Origin: CALBPI01 sp039027435
GTDB taxonomy: Bacteria > Pseudomonadota > Gammaproteobacteria > Steroidobacterales > Woeseiaceae
Reading direction: 5' to 3'
Length of the DNA: 64,000 bases
Assembly: GCA_039027435.1 (NCBI GenBank)
Contig: JBCCKF010000014.1
Span: 55,184 to 119,183, forward strand
Part shown: in pieces, positions 1 to 9,149 of the stretch
Layout: each line of letters begins with the position of its first letter
How positions within the stretch are numbered: position 1 is the stretch's first letter
Translations under genes and position numbers: made by a program
Notes under the pieces: model-generated
Told to the model about the DNA's origin: nothing
The model's database searches: none
Seen by the model: the letters and a program-made list of their open reading frames with translations, nothing else

Positions 1-164
1 GCGGCCTGTTAGTGATGGAGGTGGGTGCGAGCGACGAGGCGTTGCAAGCCGCCTATCCCACGGTACCATTCACTTGGTGGTTATCAGACGATCAGGGATA
101 CGGAATTTTGATCATGGAGCGTGAACAGTTGCAGGCGCATGCGGGCGCGTTGAGGTCGGCATGA
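1..164 (+). CDS. prmB: PrmB (L3 glutamine methyltransferase), 3' end only
   Basis: The frame is open from the window edge and ends in TGA. Its last ~54 residues contain the hydrophobic strand GLLVMEVG followed by a YPTVPFTWW-like segment and a GYGILIME stretch, which match the C-terminus of the 50S ribosomal protein L3 N5-glutamine methyltransferase. That enzyme uses S-adenosylmethionine to methylate a glutamine of L3. Its stop overlaps the aroC start as ATGA, so the two genes are probably translationally coupled; prmB-aroC is a common gammaproteobacterial pair. The catalytic NPPY motif lies outside the window, so the assignment rests on the C-terminus and the context. Confidence 0.75.
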   Translation, partial: GLLVMEVGASDEALQAAYPTVPFTWWLSDDQGYGILIMEREQLQAHAGALRSA

Positions 165-1279
165 CGGGCAACACCTATGGACAGGCATTTCGTGTCACGA
201 CGTTCGGTGAAAGCCACGGTCCTGCACTCGGGTGCGTTATTGATGGCTGTCCTCCGGGCATGCCACTGGAAGCGGAAGATATCCAGATCGATCTCGAACG
301 CAGGCGCAGCGGCAAGTCGCGCTACACCAGTCAGCGGAAAGAGCCCGATGCGGTTGAGATCCTGTCCGGGGTCTTTGAAGGGGTAACCACTGGCACGCCG
401 ATCGGTTTGCTGATCCGGAATACGGATCAACGCTCGCGAGACTACTCGAAGATTCGCAACACGTTTCGACCTGGTCACGCGGACTACACCTATCAGCACA
501 AATATGGTGTGCGTGATTACCGCGGCGGCGGTCGTGCGTCAGCGCGAGAAACCGTGATGCGGGTTGCCGCCGGTGCCGTGGCTCGAAAATACCTTCAGAC
601 CAGCTTCGGCGTCAGCGTCTCGGGTTATTTGACGGCACTCGGGCCATTCGAGCTCGCCGCCAAGGACTTGTCGATCGTCGATGACAACCCGTTTTTTTGT
701 GCTGACCCTGATCAGTTGGATGCCCTTGCGGATTACATGGATCAGCTCCGCCGGGATGGTGATTCTATCGGTGCCAGAATTACGGTCACGGCCTCGGGCG
801 TGCCTGTCGGCTGGGGCGATCCTGTGTTCGACAAGCTAGAGGCGACCCTCGCGCGGGGCCTCATGAGCATCAACGCTGTTAAGGGTGTCGAGTTTGGCGC
901 AGGTTTCAGAGTGGTTTCTCAAAAAGGCTCGGAGCATCGCGATGAGATCACGCCGGATGGGTTTACCAAGAACGATGCCGGCGGGACGCTGGGCGGGATT
1001 TCCAGCGGCCAGGACGTGGTTGCAAGTATCGCGCTAAAGCCGACTTCGAGTATCACTCGACCCGGCAAGACCATAGACCGTTCCGGTGAGGCGACCGATG
1101 TCGTGACCACCGGACGGCATGATCCGTGTGTGGGTCTGCGTGCAACACCCATCGCCGAGGCAATGATGTGTCTGACACTAATGGATCACGCCGTGCGACA
1201 GCGCGGGCAGGTAACCGCTGCGGATCTCGCGGCAGGCAATGCCGCAGTACCTGTATTTGAGGCCAAAGGTAATGACTGA
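161..1279 (+). CDS. aroC: Chorismate synthase
   Basis: This 372-residue protein is a full-length chorismate synthase. The enzyme converts 5-enolpyruvylshikimate-3-phosphate to chorismate, the last step of the shikimate pathway, and needs reduced FMN. Visible signatures are the N-terminal GESHGPALGCVIDG, the RPGHADYTY region, the RGGGRASARETV stretch and the C-terminal RHDPCVGLRA. The ATG start overlaps the prmB stop by 4 bp, and the stop overlaps the asd start by 8 bp (ATGACTGA), so it sits in a tightly coupled operon. Length and motifs are normal for the family. Confidence 0.97.
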   Translation: MTGNTYGQAFRVTTFGESHGPALGCVIDGCPPGMPLEAEDIQIDLERRRSGKSRYTSQRKEPDAVEILSGVFEGVTTGTPIGLLIRNTDQRSRDYSKIRNTFRPGHADYTYQHKYGVRDYRGGGRASARETVMRVAAGAVARKYLQTSFGVSVSGYLTALGPFELAAKDLSIVDDNPFFCADPDQLDALADYMDQLRRDGDSIGARITVTASGVPVGWGDPVFDKLEATLARGLMSINAVKGVEFGAGFRVVSQKGSEHRDEITPDGFTKNDAGGTLGGISSGQDVVASIALKPTSSITRPGKTIDRSGEATDVVTTGRHDPCVGLRATPIAEAMMCLTLMDHAVRQRGQVTAADLAAGNAAVPVFEAKGND

Positions 1280-2297
1280 ACGAAGTATCGATGTTGCCGT
1301 TGTCGGTGCAACCGGCGCGGTTGGCGAGGTCATGCTGGAGATTCTTGCCGAACGCGATTTCACCAAGGGCGAAGTGCACGCACTCGCTAGCGAGCGATCT
1401 GTGGGAAAACGGGTTAGCTATGGAGATCGCACCCTTAAGGTAGCGGATCTCGCGACCTTCGATTTCTCCAAAGTCAGCATCGCGCTGTTTTCTGCTGGCG
1501 GGAGCGTTTCGCAAGCCTATGCGCCAAAGGCGGCCGCCGCGGGTTGTGTTGTGATCGACAACACTTCTCACTTTCGTCAGGAAGATGGCATTCCTCTGGT
1601 CGTGGCGGAGGTCAATCCACAGCGAATCGCGGATTACAAGAATCACAACATTATCGCCAATCCGAACTGCTCGACCATGCAGATGCTGGTGGCCCTAAAA
1701 CCGATTTACGACGCCGCGGGAATCTCGCGAATCAATGTCGCGACCTATCAGGCGGTTTCGGGTGCAGGCCGTGCCACCATCGAGGCGCTAGCGGGGCAGA
1801 CCGCCAGGCTGCTGAATGGCAAGCCGCTGGATCTGGAGGAAGGCGAGCCTCAGTTTGCGTTCAACGCCGTGCCTCACATCGATGTGTTTCAGGACAATGG
1901 CTACACCCGTGAAGAAATGAAAATTCTCTGGGAGACACGCAAAATCCTCGAGGATGACACCATTATGGTCAACGCTACCGCGGTTCGAATCCCGGTGTTC
2001 TATGGGCACTCAGAGGCGGTCAATATCGAGATGCGAACACCGATCAAGGCCGAAAAAGTGCGTGAAATCCTTCGCTCAGCGCCGGGTGTTTCAGTGATGG
2101 ATGAACCAGTTTCTGGCGGATATCCGACGCCCGTCACAGAAGCGGCTGGCCATGATCCTGTATTTATTGGCCGCATTCGAGACGACATAAGCCACCCACA
2201 GGCGATTAACCTCTGGATTGTGGCCGACAACATACGTAAGGGCGCGGCGCTAAATAGCGTGCAAATTGCTGAAATATTGGCGGAAAATCATTTATGA
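1272..2297 (+). CDS. asd: Aspartate-semialdehyde dehydrogenase
   Basis: This protein (341 aa from the ATG at 1272) makes aspartate-4-semialdehyde from aspartyl phosphate with NADPH, feeding lysine, methionine, threonine and diaminopimelate synthesis. The N-terminus has the Rossmann motif VVGATGAVGEVML, and the catalytic cysteine lies in NPNCSTMQ. An upstream in-frame ATG at 1239 would add 11 residues inside aroC; the 1272 start is preferred because it gives the usual family N-terminus directly before the Rossmann strand. It overlaps the aroC stop, consistent with one transcript. Confidence 0.95.
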   Translation: MTERSIDVAVVGATGAVGEVMLEILAERDFTKGEVHALASERSVGKRVSYGDRTLKVADLATFDFSKVSIALFSAGGSVSQAYAPKAAAAGCVVIDNTSHFRQEDGIPLVVAEVNPQRIADYKNHNIIANPNCSTMQMLVALKPIYDAAGISRINVATYQAVSGAGRATIEALAGQTARLLNGKPLDLEEGEPQFAFNAVPHIDVFQDNGYTREEMKILWETRKILEDDTIMVNATAVRIPVFYGHSEAVNIEMRTPIKAEKVREILRSAPGVSVMDEPVSGGYPTPVTEAAGHDPVFIGRIRDDISHPQAINLWIVADNIRKGAALNSVQIAEILAENHL

Positions 2298-2395
2298 GCT
2301 ATCATTGCGCGCGCTTGGGAAGACAGATTATGTCTTGCGGAAAACCCGCCGAAACAAAGAAAACACCTGCGGACGGGCAGGCTGGAGATAGGAAT

Positions 2396-5323
2396 ATGCA
2401 TCGTTGGTTGGCTGCGCTGATTTGTGGCCTGACACTCATGCTGTCGCAAACCGCAGCAGCACTGGGCCTCGGGGAAATCACAGCGCGTTCCGCATTGAAT
2501 GAACCGATGCGAGCAGAAATCCAGCTACTCGGTGCAACCCGAGACGAGCTTCGCAACCTGGAAGTCCGGCTGGCACCGGCGGAAACCTTCGAGCGCAATG
2601 GCATCGTTCGCGCTGGCTTTCTTTCTCGTCTGCGATTCCGTGTCCGCCCCGAGCGCGCGGTTGTTGAGGTCACATCAACCCAACCGATTACCGAGCCGTT
2701 CGTCACTTTATTGGTAGAAGTGGTGTGGCCTCGCGGTCGGTTGCTTCGCGAGTACACCATCTTGCTGGACCCGCCGACTTATGCGGCGCCCTCGGCGAGC
2801 AATGCGGCGCCCGTCACGCGCAATGCAGCGCCAGCGCCAGCATCTGGTGGTGTGATTCAGCGCCCAGGGCGTCCCTCGAATGCTGCGAGCCCGGCGCCAA
2901 CGCAGCGCCCCGCGTTCAACGGCTCTCAGTACCAGGTCCAGCGCAACGACACCCTTTGGGAAATTGCAAACCGCATTCGGCCTGAGGGAACCGATATCAA
3001 TCAGACGATGCTCGCCCTGTACGAAGCTAACCCGGGGGCGTTCGACGGCAACATTAACCTCCTGCGCGCTGGTGCCACGCTTCAGGTGCCGAGCGAGCAG
3101 GAACTCTTCGCTATCAATCGGCAGAATGCGCTTGCAGAAGTGCGTCGACAGAATCAAAGCTGGAGAGGCACAGGCTCTTTGACGTTGGTCGCGCCGGACG
3201 AAGACACCGATCTCGGTGGCCTCGGCAGTGGCGGATCGACATCAAGTGCTAGTGCGAGTGACAGCGGTGAAGCGCAGGCACTGCGCTCAGAACTGCAGGC
3301 GGCAGAGCGTCAGCTTGCATTGCGAAACGCTGAGCTTGCCCGGCTGCGTGAACAGCTGGCCGTGCAGCAGCGAGCCGAGTCCGAGGCCGCTCAGGATGAC
3401 GATGAACCTGTTGTCGCAGCGGTGGAACCCGAGCCGGAAGTGCCGGATACAACCGAGGCTGATGCGCCTTTGTATGGCGAATATGAGCCGGCGGCAGAGG
3501 ATTCGACCGAGGTATTTGCAGAGTCCACAGAGACACAAGACGGTGACACGACCGAAGCCGCAGCGGAACCCGAGCCGGAGCCCGTAGCAGCCCGACCACA
3601 GGTTTCGACGCCAACGGTAACGACAACGCCAGCATCGGAAAGCCTGATCGATCAGATTCTCGGCAGCATGTGGACCTACGTTGCGGCCGGTGTGGCGCTG
3701 GTGCTCGCCTTGTTGGGCGTCGCCGCTGTGCGCCGTCGTTCAGAATCCGATACGACCGGCACGTGGGAAGCGCTGGATGCCTCCGATCTCGAGGATCTCG
3801 ATGGCACTTTGGCGGCCACGGGTCGATTGCGTGAACTGAACAAAGGCGGCGACACGATTCGCAAGCCAATCGAGGCGCCGGCGCTCGAGGATGCGATGGA
3901 GCAAACCTCGCCAGTCGACGAGGTGCCAACGCCTTCGGCTGCGCCCGCGGCAGCGCCGAGCGAAGAGTTCAACATTGAGGATACCTTCAGCTCCGACACG
4001 GCGATTAACCTTGACCAGTCCGATCCACTCGCGGAAGCGGACTTCCACATGGCTTATGGACTGTTCGATCAAGCCGCGGACCTGATCAATGGCGCGCTCG
4101 CCGTCGACAGCTCGGATGTCCGTCTCCAGCAAAAGCTGTGCGAAATCTATTTCCAGTGGGGCAAACAAGACGGCTTTGTCGACGCGGCTCAGAAACTCAA
4201 GGCCAGTGTTCCTGCTAACGATCCAGCATGGAACAGCGTTTTGATCATGGGCCAGCAGATTGCGCCGGCGCACGAGATGTTCAGTGGTGCGGTTGTGTCG
4301 GGCGGCAGCGGTGACCTCGATCTATCGTTCGACGAGACACGTGCACTGGAGGCGGCTGACATCGATGCGGCAATCGAGCCGGCGTCGGGCAACACCGGCA
4401 CCTTCGAAGAAGTGTTTAGCGGTGACGGTGACACGGGCACAGTTGAGCAGCTGGCCGACATGAGCGGCATCGATTTCGAGTTTGACGAAACGCTTGCGAG
4501 CAGCAATGAGTCCAGTGACGAGACCGAGGAAGCGCCCATTGATTTCGGTGACGATGACGCGGCGATCGATTTCTCGCTAGACGGACTCGACGATGAGCTG
4601 GAGACAAGTTCGGGAGGCGACACCGTTGAGCAGCCTGTCGATCTCGATGACCTCGACGCAGATATCGAAAACACCGCGGAACGCGAGGGTATCGATCTCT
4701 CTGCGATGAGCGTGCTTGACGAGAGCACCGAGGCGATGACTGAGACCACCGGCGATGCGACCGCGGAAATCGGAGCGGATTTGCTGGACGCGACGGGTGT
4801 TACTTCGGTGTTGCCCGACGACTTCAAAGTTGATTTGCCTTCCGAGCCTGAAGCAGTTTCCGACGATGCGGAGACGCTGCTTGCCGACACCTCCGGTCTG
4901 GTGCTCGACGATCTCGATCTCGATGCCGGCGACGCAGCGGATTCGACCAACATCATGCCGTTGGCGAATAACGATGGCGAAGTCGATCTCGACGTCGCCG
5001 ACCTTACGTCGGAGCTGCGTGTTGACGATATCAGTGCAGCCACCCAGGAATTGCCGGCAGGCAATGGCGATGCCACGCTGTTTTCCGATGAGGTGTTTGC
5101 GGGGGACGCAGACAGTGATGCGGACACAGGATTGAATCTGGCGCTGGATGATACCGGTGAGACCAACGTGGCCGAAGTTGGGACCAAGCTCGATCTCGCT
5201 CGCGCGTACGTCGATATGGGCGATCCTGAAGGTGCGCGAAGCATTCTGAAGGAAGTCATGAACGAAGGTGATGAGTCTCAGCAGGCGGAAGCACAGAAGC
5301 TGCTGGAGGCACTTGGCGCCTGA
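2396..5323 (+). CDS. fimV: FimV-type peptidoglycan-binding inner-membrane protein
   Basis: FimV is a polar scaffold for type IV pilus assembly and twitching. From the ATG at 2396, preceded by GGAGAT, the protein has 975 residues. It begins with a signal peptide (about residues 1-23), then the conserved FimV N-terminal region (LGLGEITARSALNEP). A LysM domain follows (about 179-235, starting YQVQRNDTLWEIA), then a coiled coil (about 289-332) and one membrane segment (about 425-447). A very long acidic cytoplasmic region follows, rich in D, E, S and T, and the protein ends with the conserved FimV C-terminal TPR-like helix pair (about 932-975). It sits between asd and truA as in other gammaproteobacteria. 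Upstream in-frame ATGs, the first at 2294, lack the signal-peptide context. Confidence 0.93.
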   Translation: MHRWLAALICGLTLMLSQTAAALGLGEITARSALNEPMRAEIQLLGATRDELRNLEVRLAPAETFERNGIVRAGFLSRLRFRVRPERAVVEVTSTQPITEPFVTLLVEVVWPRGRLLREYTILLDPPTYAAPSASNAAPVTRNAAPAPASGGVIQRPGRPSNAASPAPTQRPAFNGSQYQVQRNDTLWEIANRIRPEGTDINQTMLALYEANPGAFDGNINLLRAGATLQVPSEQELFAINRQNALAEVRRQNQSWRGTGSLTLVAPDEDTDLGGLGSGGSTSSASASDSGEAQALRSELQAAERQLALRNAELARLREQLAVQQRAESEAAQDDDEPVVAAVEPEPEVPDTTEADAPLYGEYEPAAEDSTEVFAESTETQDGDTTEAAAEPEPEPVAARPQVSTPTVTTTPASESLIDQILGSMWTYVAAGVALVLALLGVAAVRRRSESDTTGTWEALDASDLEDLDGTLAATGRLRELNKGGDTIRKPIEAPALEDAMEQTSPVDEVPTPSAAPAAAPSEEFNIEDTFSSDTAINLDQSDPLAEADFHMAYGLFDQAADLINGALAVDSSDVRLQQKLCEIYFQWGKQDGFVDAAQKLKASVPANDPAWNSVLIMGQQIAPAHEMFSGAVVSGGSGDLDLSFDETRALEAADIDAAIEPASGNTGTFEEVFSGDGDTGTVEQLADMSGIDFEFDETLASSNESSDETEEAPIDFGDDDAAIDFSLDGLDDELETSSGGDTVEQPVDLDDLDADIENTAEREGIDLSAMSVLDESTEAMTETTGDATAEIGADLLDATGVTSVLPDDFKVDLPSEPEAVSDDAETLLADTSGLVLDDLDLDAGDAADSTNIMPLANNDGEVDLDVADLTSELRVDDISAATQELPAGNGDATLFSDEVFAGDADSDADTGLNLALDDTGETNVAEVGTKLDLARAYVDMGDPEGARSILKEVMNEGDESQQAEAQKLLEALGA

Positions 5324-6148
5324 GTGACGTCTTTGCGCCGAGCGTGTCTGTGTGTCGAGTACGATGGCAGCCGCTACCACGGTTGGCAGTACCAACATCA
5401 CTCGACCAGCGTTCAGGCAGTCTTGCAAGACGCCCTTGGCAAGGTTCTTGATCAGTCTGTAGAAGTCGTCTGCGCGGGGCGCACCGATACCGGCGTTCAT
5501 GCCACAGGGCAGATCGTCCACTTTGATACCGATGTTGAACGCTCGCTTCGAGCTCTCACGCTCGGTACCAACAGCCACCTACCTAGCGATGTATCGGTTC
5601 GTTGGTCGCACTGGGTCGACGAGGGATTCCACGCGCGTTTCGCCGCAGTCGAACGTCGCTACCGCTATCTGATCCTTTCGAGCGCCAGCCGTTCCGCCTT
5701 GTACGCAAATCGCGTCTGGGTTCAGCCGCACGAACTGAACGGGGCCGCAATGCAGGCCGCCGCTAACGCGCTGCTGGGCGAACATGATTTCTCATCGTTT
5801 CGCGCCGCGGGATGTCAGGCGAAGCATCCGGTGCGCCTCCTGAAACAGCTTCGTGTGTCACAGCGAGGAGCGTGGACCGTAGTTGATGTTGCTGCGAATG
5901 CTTTCTTGCAGCACATGGTGCGCAACATCACGGGCATGCTGTGGCATGTCGGCGTTGGAAAAAGCAGCGTTGATGCCGTTCCAGCGTTGCTTGCGGCAAG
6001 AGATCGCACTAAGGCGCCCGTTGCTGCGCCGGCAGCAGGGCTTTACCTCACAGAGGTTCGTTATCCCGGGCATTTCGATCTGCCACAACCAGAGGCGGAA
6101 GACGAGAGTCTCTTGCCGTTGGAACCGATGATTCCGTTGCGAGCGTAG
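5324..6148 (+). CDS. truA: tRNA pseudouridine(38-40) synthase TruA
   Basis: This 274-residue protein isomerises uridines 38-40 in the tRNA anticodon arm. The N-terminal YDGSRYHGWQ motif and the catalytic aspartate D55 in CAGRTDTGVHA are visible, and the second half carries the expected HDFSSFRAAGC and HMVRNITGML motifs. The start is a GTG directly after the fimV TGA with no spacer, so translation is probably coupled to fimV. In many pseudomonads trpF lies between truA and accD; here only 40 bp separate them. Confidence 0.95.
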   Translation: MTSLRRACLCVEYDGSRYHGWQYQHHSTSVQAVLQDALGKVLDQSVEVVCAGRTDTGVHATGQIVHFDTDVERSLRALTLGTNSHLPSDVSVRWSHWVDEGFHARFAAVERRYRYLILSSASRSALYANRVWVQPHELNGAAMQAAANALLGEHDFSSFRAAGCQAKHPVRLLKQLRVSQRGAWTVVDVAANAFLQHMVRNITGMLWHVGVGKSSVDAVPALLAARDRTKAPVAAPAAGLYLTEVRYPGHFDLPQPEAEDESLLPLEPMIPLRA

Positions 6149-6176
6149 CGCTGCTCCATCCATTTGCAGATCGCGC

Positions 6177-6188
6177 TACAATACTCGG
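6177..6188 (+). promoter_or_regulatory. Possible -10 box directly before accD (leaderless start)
   Basis: TACAAT at 6177-6182 ends only six bases before the accD ATG, and no purine-rich ribosome binding site lies between. If this is a sigma-70 -10 element, transcription would begin at or next to the start codon. No good -35 hexamer is present at the expected spacing, so this is tentative. Confidence 0.35.
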
Positions 6189-7103
6189 ATGAGTTGGTTC
6201 GAGAAATTGATGCCCTCGCGCATCACCACGGAGCGGCGCACCAAGTCTGTGCCGGAGGGCATCTGGATTCAGTGTGAGAAGTGCGGTGCGCAGCTCTACC
6301 GCGCCGAGCTCGCGAGGAATCTGCTGGTATGCCCGAAATGCTCTCACCATATGAGAATGGGCGCGCGCGAACGTCTAATGACGTTTCTCGACGAGGGCAG
6401 CATGAATGAGCTCGCCGCGGAACTCCAGCCTCAGGACCCCCTGAAATTCCGGGATAGCAAGCGTTATCGAGATCGCATCACCGCGGCTCAGAAGACGACC
6501 GGCGAAAACGATGCATTGATCGCAGCGTCAGGGAATCTCTATGACAAACCCATCACTGTGGTCGCGTTCGAGTTTCGGTTTATGGGTGGCTCCATGGGAT
6601 CGGTCGTCGGCGAGCGGTTTGCTGTGGCCGTCCGGCATGCGATTGAACAACGCACGCCGTTAGTCTGCTTTTCTGCAAGCGGTGGCGCGAGAATGCAGGA
6701 AGCCCTGTTCTCGCTATTCCAAATGGCCAAGACAAGTGCTGCGCTCGCTTCACTTTCGCAGGCGGGACTGCCCTACATCTGTGTATTGACCGATCCAACC
6801 ACGGGTGGCGTATCGGCGAGCCTAGCGATGCTTGGGGATCTCAATCTTGCAGAACCAAAAGCGCTGATCGGTTTTGCAGGGCGACGTGTTATCGAACAGA
6901 CCGTGCGCGAGACGTTGCCCGATGGTTTTCAGCGCAGCGAGTTTCTGCTCGAACACGGTGCGCTCGACATGATCGTGGATCGCCGCGAGATGCGACCGGT
7001 CATCAGCGATCTCTTGCGAAAACTCACCAAACAGCCGATGCGGATTGCTGACAATACGGTCAGCATAAAGGCGCTGGACTTGAGTGATTCAGATACGGAG
7101 TGA
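6189..7103 (+). CDS. accD: Acetyl-CoA carboxylase carboxyltransferase subunit beta
   Basis: AccD is the beta subunit of the carboxyltransferase that moves the carboxyl group from biotin to acetyl-CoA to make malonyl-CoA for fatty acid synthesis; it pairs with AccA. The 304-residue protein has the N-terminal zinc ribbon (C29, C32, C48, C51) and the crotonase-fold core with GSMGSVVGE and SGGARMQEAL. The ATG start gives MSWFEK, typical of the family. There is no recognisable Shine-Dalgarno sequence before it, and a TACAAT box abuts the start. The accD-folC-dedD-cvpA-purF order is conserved in gammaproteobacteria. Confidence 0.97.
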   Translation: MSWFEKLMPSRITTERRTKSVPEGIWIQCEKCGAQLYRAELARNLLVCPKCSHHMRMGARERLMTFLDEGSMNELAAELQPQDPLKFRDSKRYRDRITAAQKTTGENDALIAASGNLYDKPITVVAFEFRFMGGSMGSVVGERFAVAVRHAIEQRTPLVCFSASGGARMQEALFSLFQMAKTSAALASLSQAGLPYICVLTDPTTGGVSASLAMLGDLNLAEPKALIGFAGRRVIEQTVRETLPDGFQRSEFLLEHGALDMIVDRREMRPVISDLLRKLTKQPMRIADNTVSIKALDLSDSDTE

Positions 7104-8334
7104 GGCCGTCTCGCCCGAGCTCGCTGAATGGCTGGGCAGAATCAATACGCTGGATCCGTCGCGTATTGAACTTGGGCTTGCGCGCGTCAACGCGGTCCTG
7201 CCGAGATTGGGGATCGACCGAGACATACTCACCATTTCCGTGGCAGGTACAAACGGCAAAGGCACATCTGTGCACTTGGTCGACTCGCTGTTGCGGGCAG
7301 TCGGCAATCGTGTAGGTCGCTATACATCACCGCACTTGTCGCGTTTCAACGAGCGGATCGCAATCGACAACGAGCCGGTTTCGGACGCTGAACTTATCGC
7401 TGCCTTCGAGGCTGTGGCTACGGCCCAACTCGATACGCCACTCACGTATTTTGAGTTTACGACGCTCGCGGCGCTTGTCGTATTCTCAAGAGCGAGTGTT
7501 GCCGTTCAGGTGCTCGAGGTCGGCCTCGGGGGGCGTCTGGACGCCGTTAACGCGGTCATTCCCGATGCGTGTTTGTTGACCGGTGTCGACTTCGATCATC
7601 AAAAGTGGCTGGGCGACACGCTCGATGCGATAGGGCGAGAGAAGGCTGGGATATTCCGTGCGAGCGTTCCGGCGGTTGTCGCGACACCCAATCCGCCGAA
7701 GTCCGTGCTGGAAACCGCGCGCGCGGTAGCGGCAGATCTTTGGAGAGCCGGCGATGACTTTGCGGTGGACGAAGGTCGCTATCGTGGACGTGATCGCACG
7801 CTCGATCTTCCAGAGCTCAATGATCCGGTGCAGTTGCAGCTTCTGGCGGGCGTGCTGGCGGTACTTGAGTCTTTGGGTCTTCTGGTGCGCATTCGCACCC
7901 GGGACATTGAAGATGCGCTGGGTACGCCGATTCCGGCGCGTCTTGAGTTGATTACCCGGGAGCACGAGTTGCTTCTGGATGTCGCGCACAATCCGCAATC
8001 GATTGATCGACTGGCGGCCTGGTTGCAGGCGAATCCCGCGCGGCGCGGCAATACACTGGTTATGGGAGCTATGCGGGATAAGCCAGTTGCGCAGCTGGTC
8101 GAGCGTTTGACCCAGGTGATTGATCGCTGGATTGCGGTTGCGGCCGATCTTGAACGCGCCATGGAAGCAGCAGAGCTCGCCGCTATCATGGCGCAAGCGG
8201 CGGGTGCACCGGCGCTGGTTGCAGGGTCGCCAATCGCCGGGTTACGCAGCGCAGAATCACTGACACCACAGGGTGGCAGGATAGTGGTAGCCGGATCATT
8301 CCCGGTCGTCGGTGCTATCCGAGCGGCGCTATAA
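7084..8334 (+). CDS. folC: Bifunctional folylpolyglutamate/dihydrofolate synthase
   Basis: FolC adds glutamate to dihydropteroate and extends the polyglutamate tail of folates with ATP. The 416-residue protein has the P-loop VAGTNGKGT (about residues 53-61), the YTSPHLSRFNERI segment and a C-terminal Mur-ligase-like domain with LDVAHNP. The GTG start lies inside the end of accD, giving a 20 bp overlap and likely translational coupling. An alternative start further downstream would remove the conserved N-terminal helix. Confidence 0.95.
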   Translation: MIQIRSEAVSPELAEWLGRINTLDPSRIELGLARVNAVLPRLGIDRDILTISVAGTNGKGTSVHLVDSLLRAVGNRVGRYTSPHLSRFNERIAIDNEPVSDAELIAAFEAVATAQLDTPLTYFEFTTLAALVVFSRASVAVQVLEVGLGGRLDAVNAVIPDACLLTGVDFDHQKWLGDTLDAIGREKAGIFRASVPAVVATPNPPKSVLETARAVAADLWRAGDDFAVDEGRYRGRDRTLDLPELNDPVQLQLLAGVLAVLESLGLLVRIRTRDIEDALGTPIPARLELITREHELLLDVAHNPQSIDRLAAWLQANPARRGNTLVMGAMRDKPVAQLVERLTQVIDRWIAVAADLERAMEAAELAAIMAQAAGAPALVAGSPIAGLRSAESLTPQGGRIVVAGSFPVVGAIRAAL

Positions 8335-8335
8335 T
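8330..8335 (+). promoter_or_regulatory. TATAAT -10-like box at the folC stop
   Basis: A perfect TATAAT overlaps the folC stop codon and ends seven bases before the first possible dedD ATG. It could launch a separate dedD-cvpA-purF transcript starting near 8342. No clear -35 partner is visible. Confidence 0.35.
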
Positions 8336-8342
8336 TCGAGTT

Positions 8343-9080
8343 ATGGAACGCGCAATGAAAGAACGATTGATTGGGGCTGTAGTTCTCGTAACGGTGGCGT
8401 GGCTGTTGATTCCGGTGTTTTTGGACAGCAACACGGATGCTCCTGATGCAATGACTACCCGAACGGTTAGCCTGCCAGGAGTTGAGGGCGTATCCGGCGA
8501 CGCTGATGATCAGATGCGCACGGTCACTTTACGTGCCCGGGATAGCGCTGCGTCGGAGCCGCCACCGAACCAACCGCCTGTTGAAATTGAGCTACCTGCA
8601 CCAGAGCGCATCATTCAGCCTACCGACGATGCTGATGAAGCAGCGACGTCACCGTCGACCGAGGTGGCGTCGGAGGCGCAGCCCGCGGACGAAGTCGAGT
8701 CCGAGTCAGCCTCGCCTGATGACGCGGAGCCCGACGTCGGCGCCGAGGTGGTTGCCGATGTCGCGCCTGAACCTCAGGTCTCGCCACCACCGGCGGTAGC
8801 CGCATCGCCGCAAACCGAAGCCGATACCTCGACGTCACAAAGCGCGGAGCTCTGGGTTGTGCAAGTTGGCAGTTTCGGTCAGAGGGCGAATGCCGAGGCT
8901 CTTATGAAAAGGCTCATCGACGGCGGGTTTCCGGCATTTGTGAGCGAGATTCAGGCATCGGGCCGCACGATGCACCGAGTGCGTGTGGGGCCGCAGAAGA
9001 ATCGCGCGGCTGCGGATGCCATGGTGGCGAGATTGAAGGCCGCAGGTCAGGACACGGCACGCAGTGTCCGATATCCCTGA
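8343..9080 (+). CDS. dedD: SPOR-domain cell-division protein DedD
   Basis: DedD is a single-pass inner-membrane protein whose periplasmic SPOR domain binds denuded septal peptidoglycan. The protein (245 aa from 8343) has a short cytoplasmic start, a membrane helix (about residues 11-27), a long Pro/Glu/Ala-rich linker and a C-terminal SPOR domain starting at LWVVQVGSFGQ. A second ATG at 8355, with GGAA just upstream, would shorten it by four residues and may be the true start, given the -10-like box at 8330-8335. Position between folC and cvpA supports the name. Confidence 0.9.
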   Translation: MERAMKERLIGAVVLVTVAWLLIPVFLDSNTDAPDAMTTRTVSLPGVEGVSGDADDQMRTVTLRARDSAASEPPPNQPPVEIELPAPERIIQPTDDADEAATSPSTEVASEAQPADEVESESASPDDAEPDVGAEVVADVAPEPQVSPPPAVAASPQTEADTSTSQSAELWVVQVGSFGQRANAEALMKRLIDGGFPAFVSEIQASGRTMHRVRVGPQKNRAAADAMVARLKAAGQDTARSVRYP

Positions 9081-9149
9081 AATTTTCCGTGGGGCAGCGT
9101 TCCTTGGGTTTGGTAACATGCGCGCTGCGGATAGTGCGTCGGATCGACT

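Noticed and set aside
4189..5578. Long open frames on - opposite fimV and truA
   Set aside because: They are antisense to the codon-biased acidic region of fimV; their products are low-complexity Ser- or Arg-rich strings without family features.
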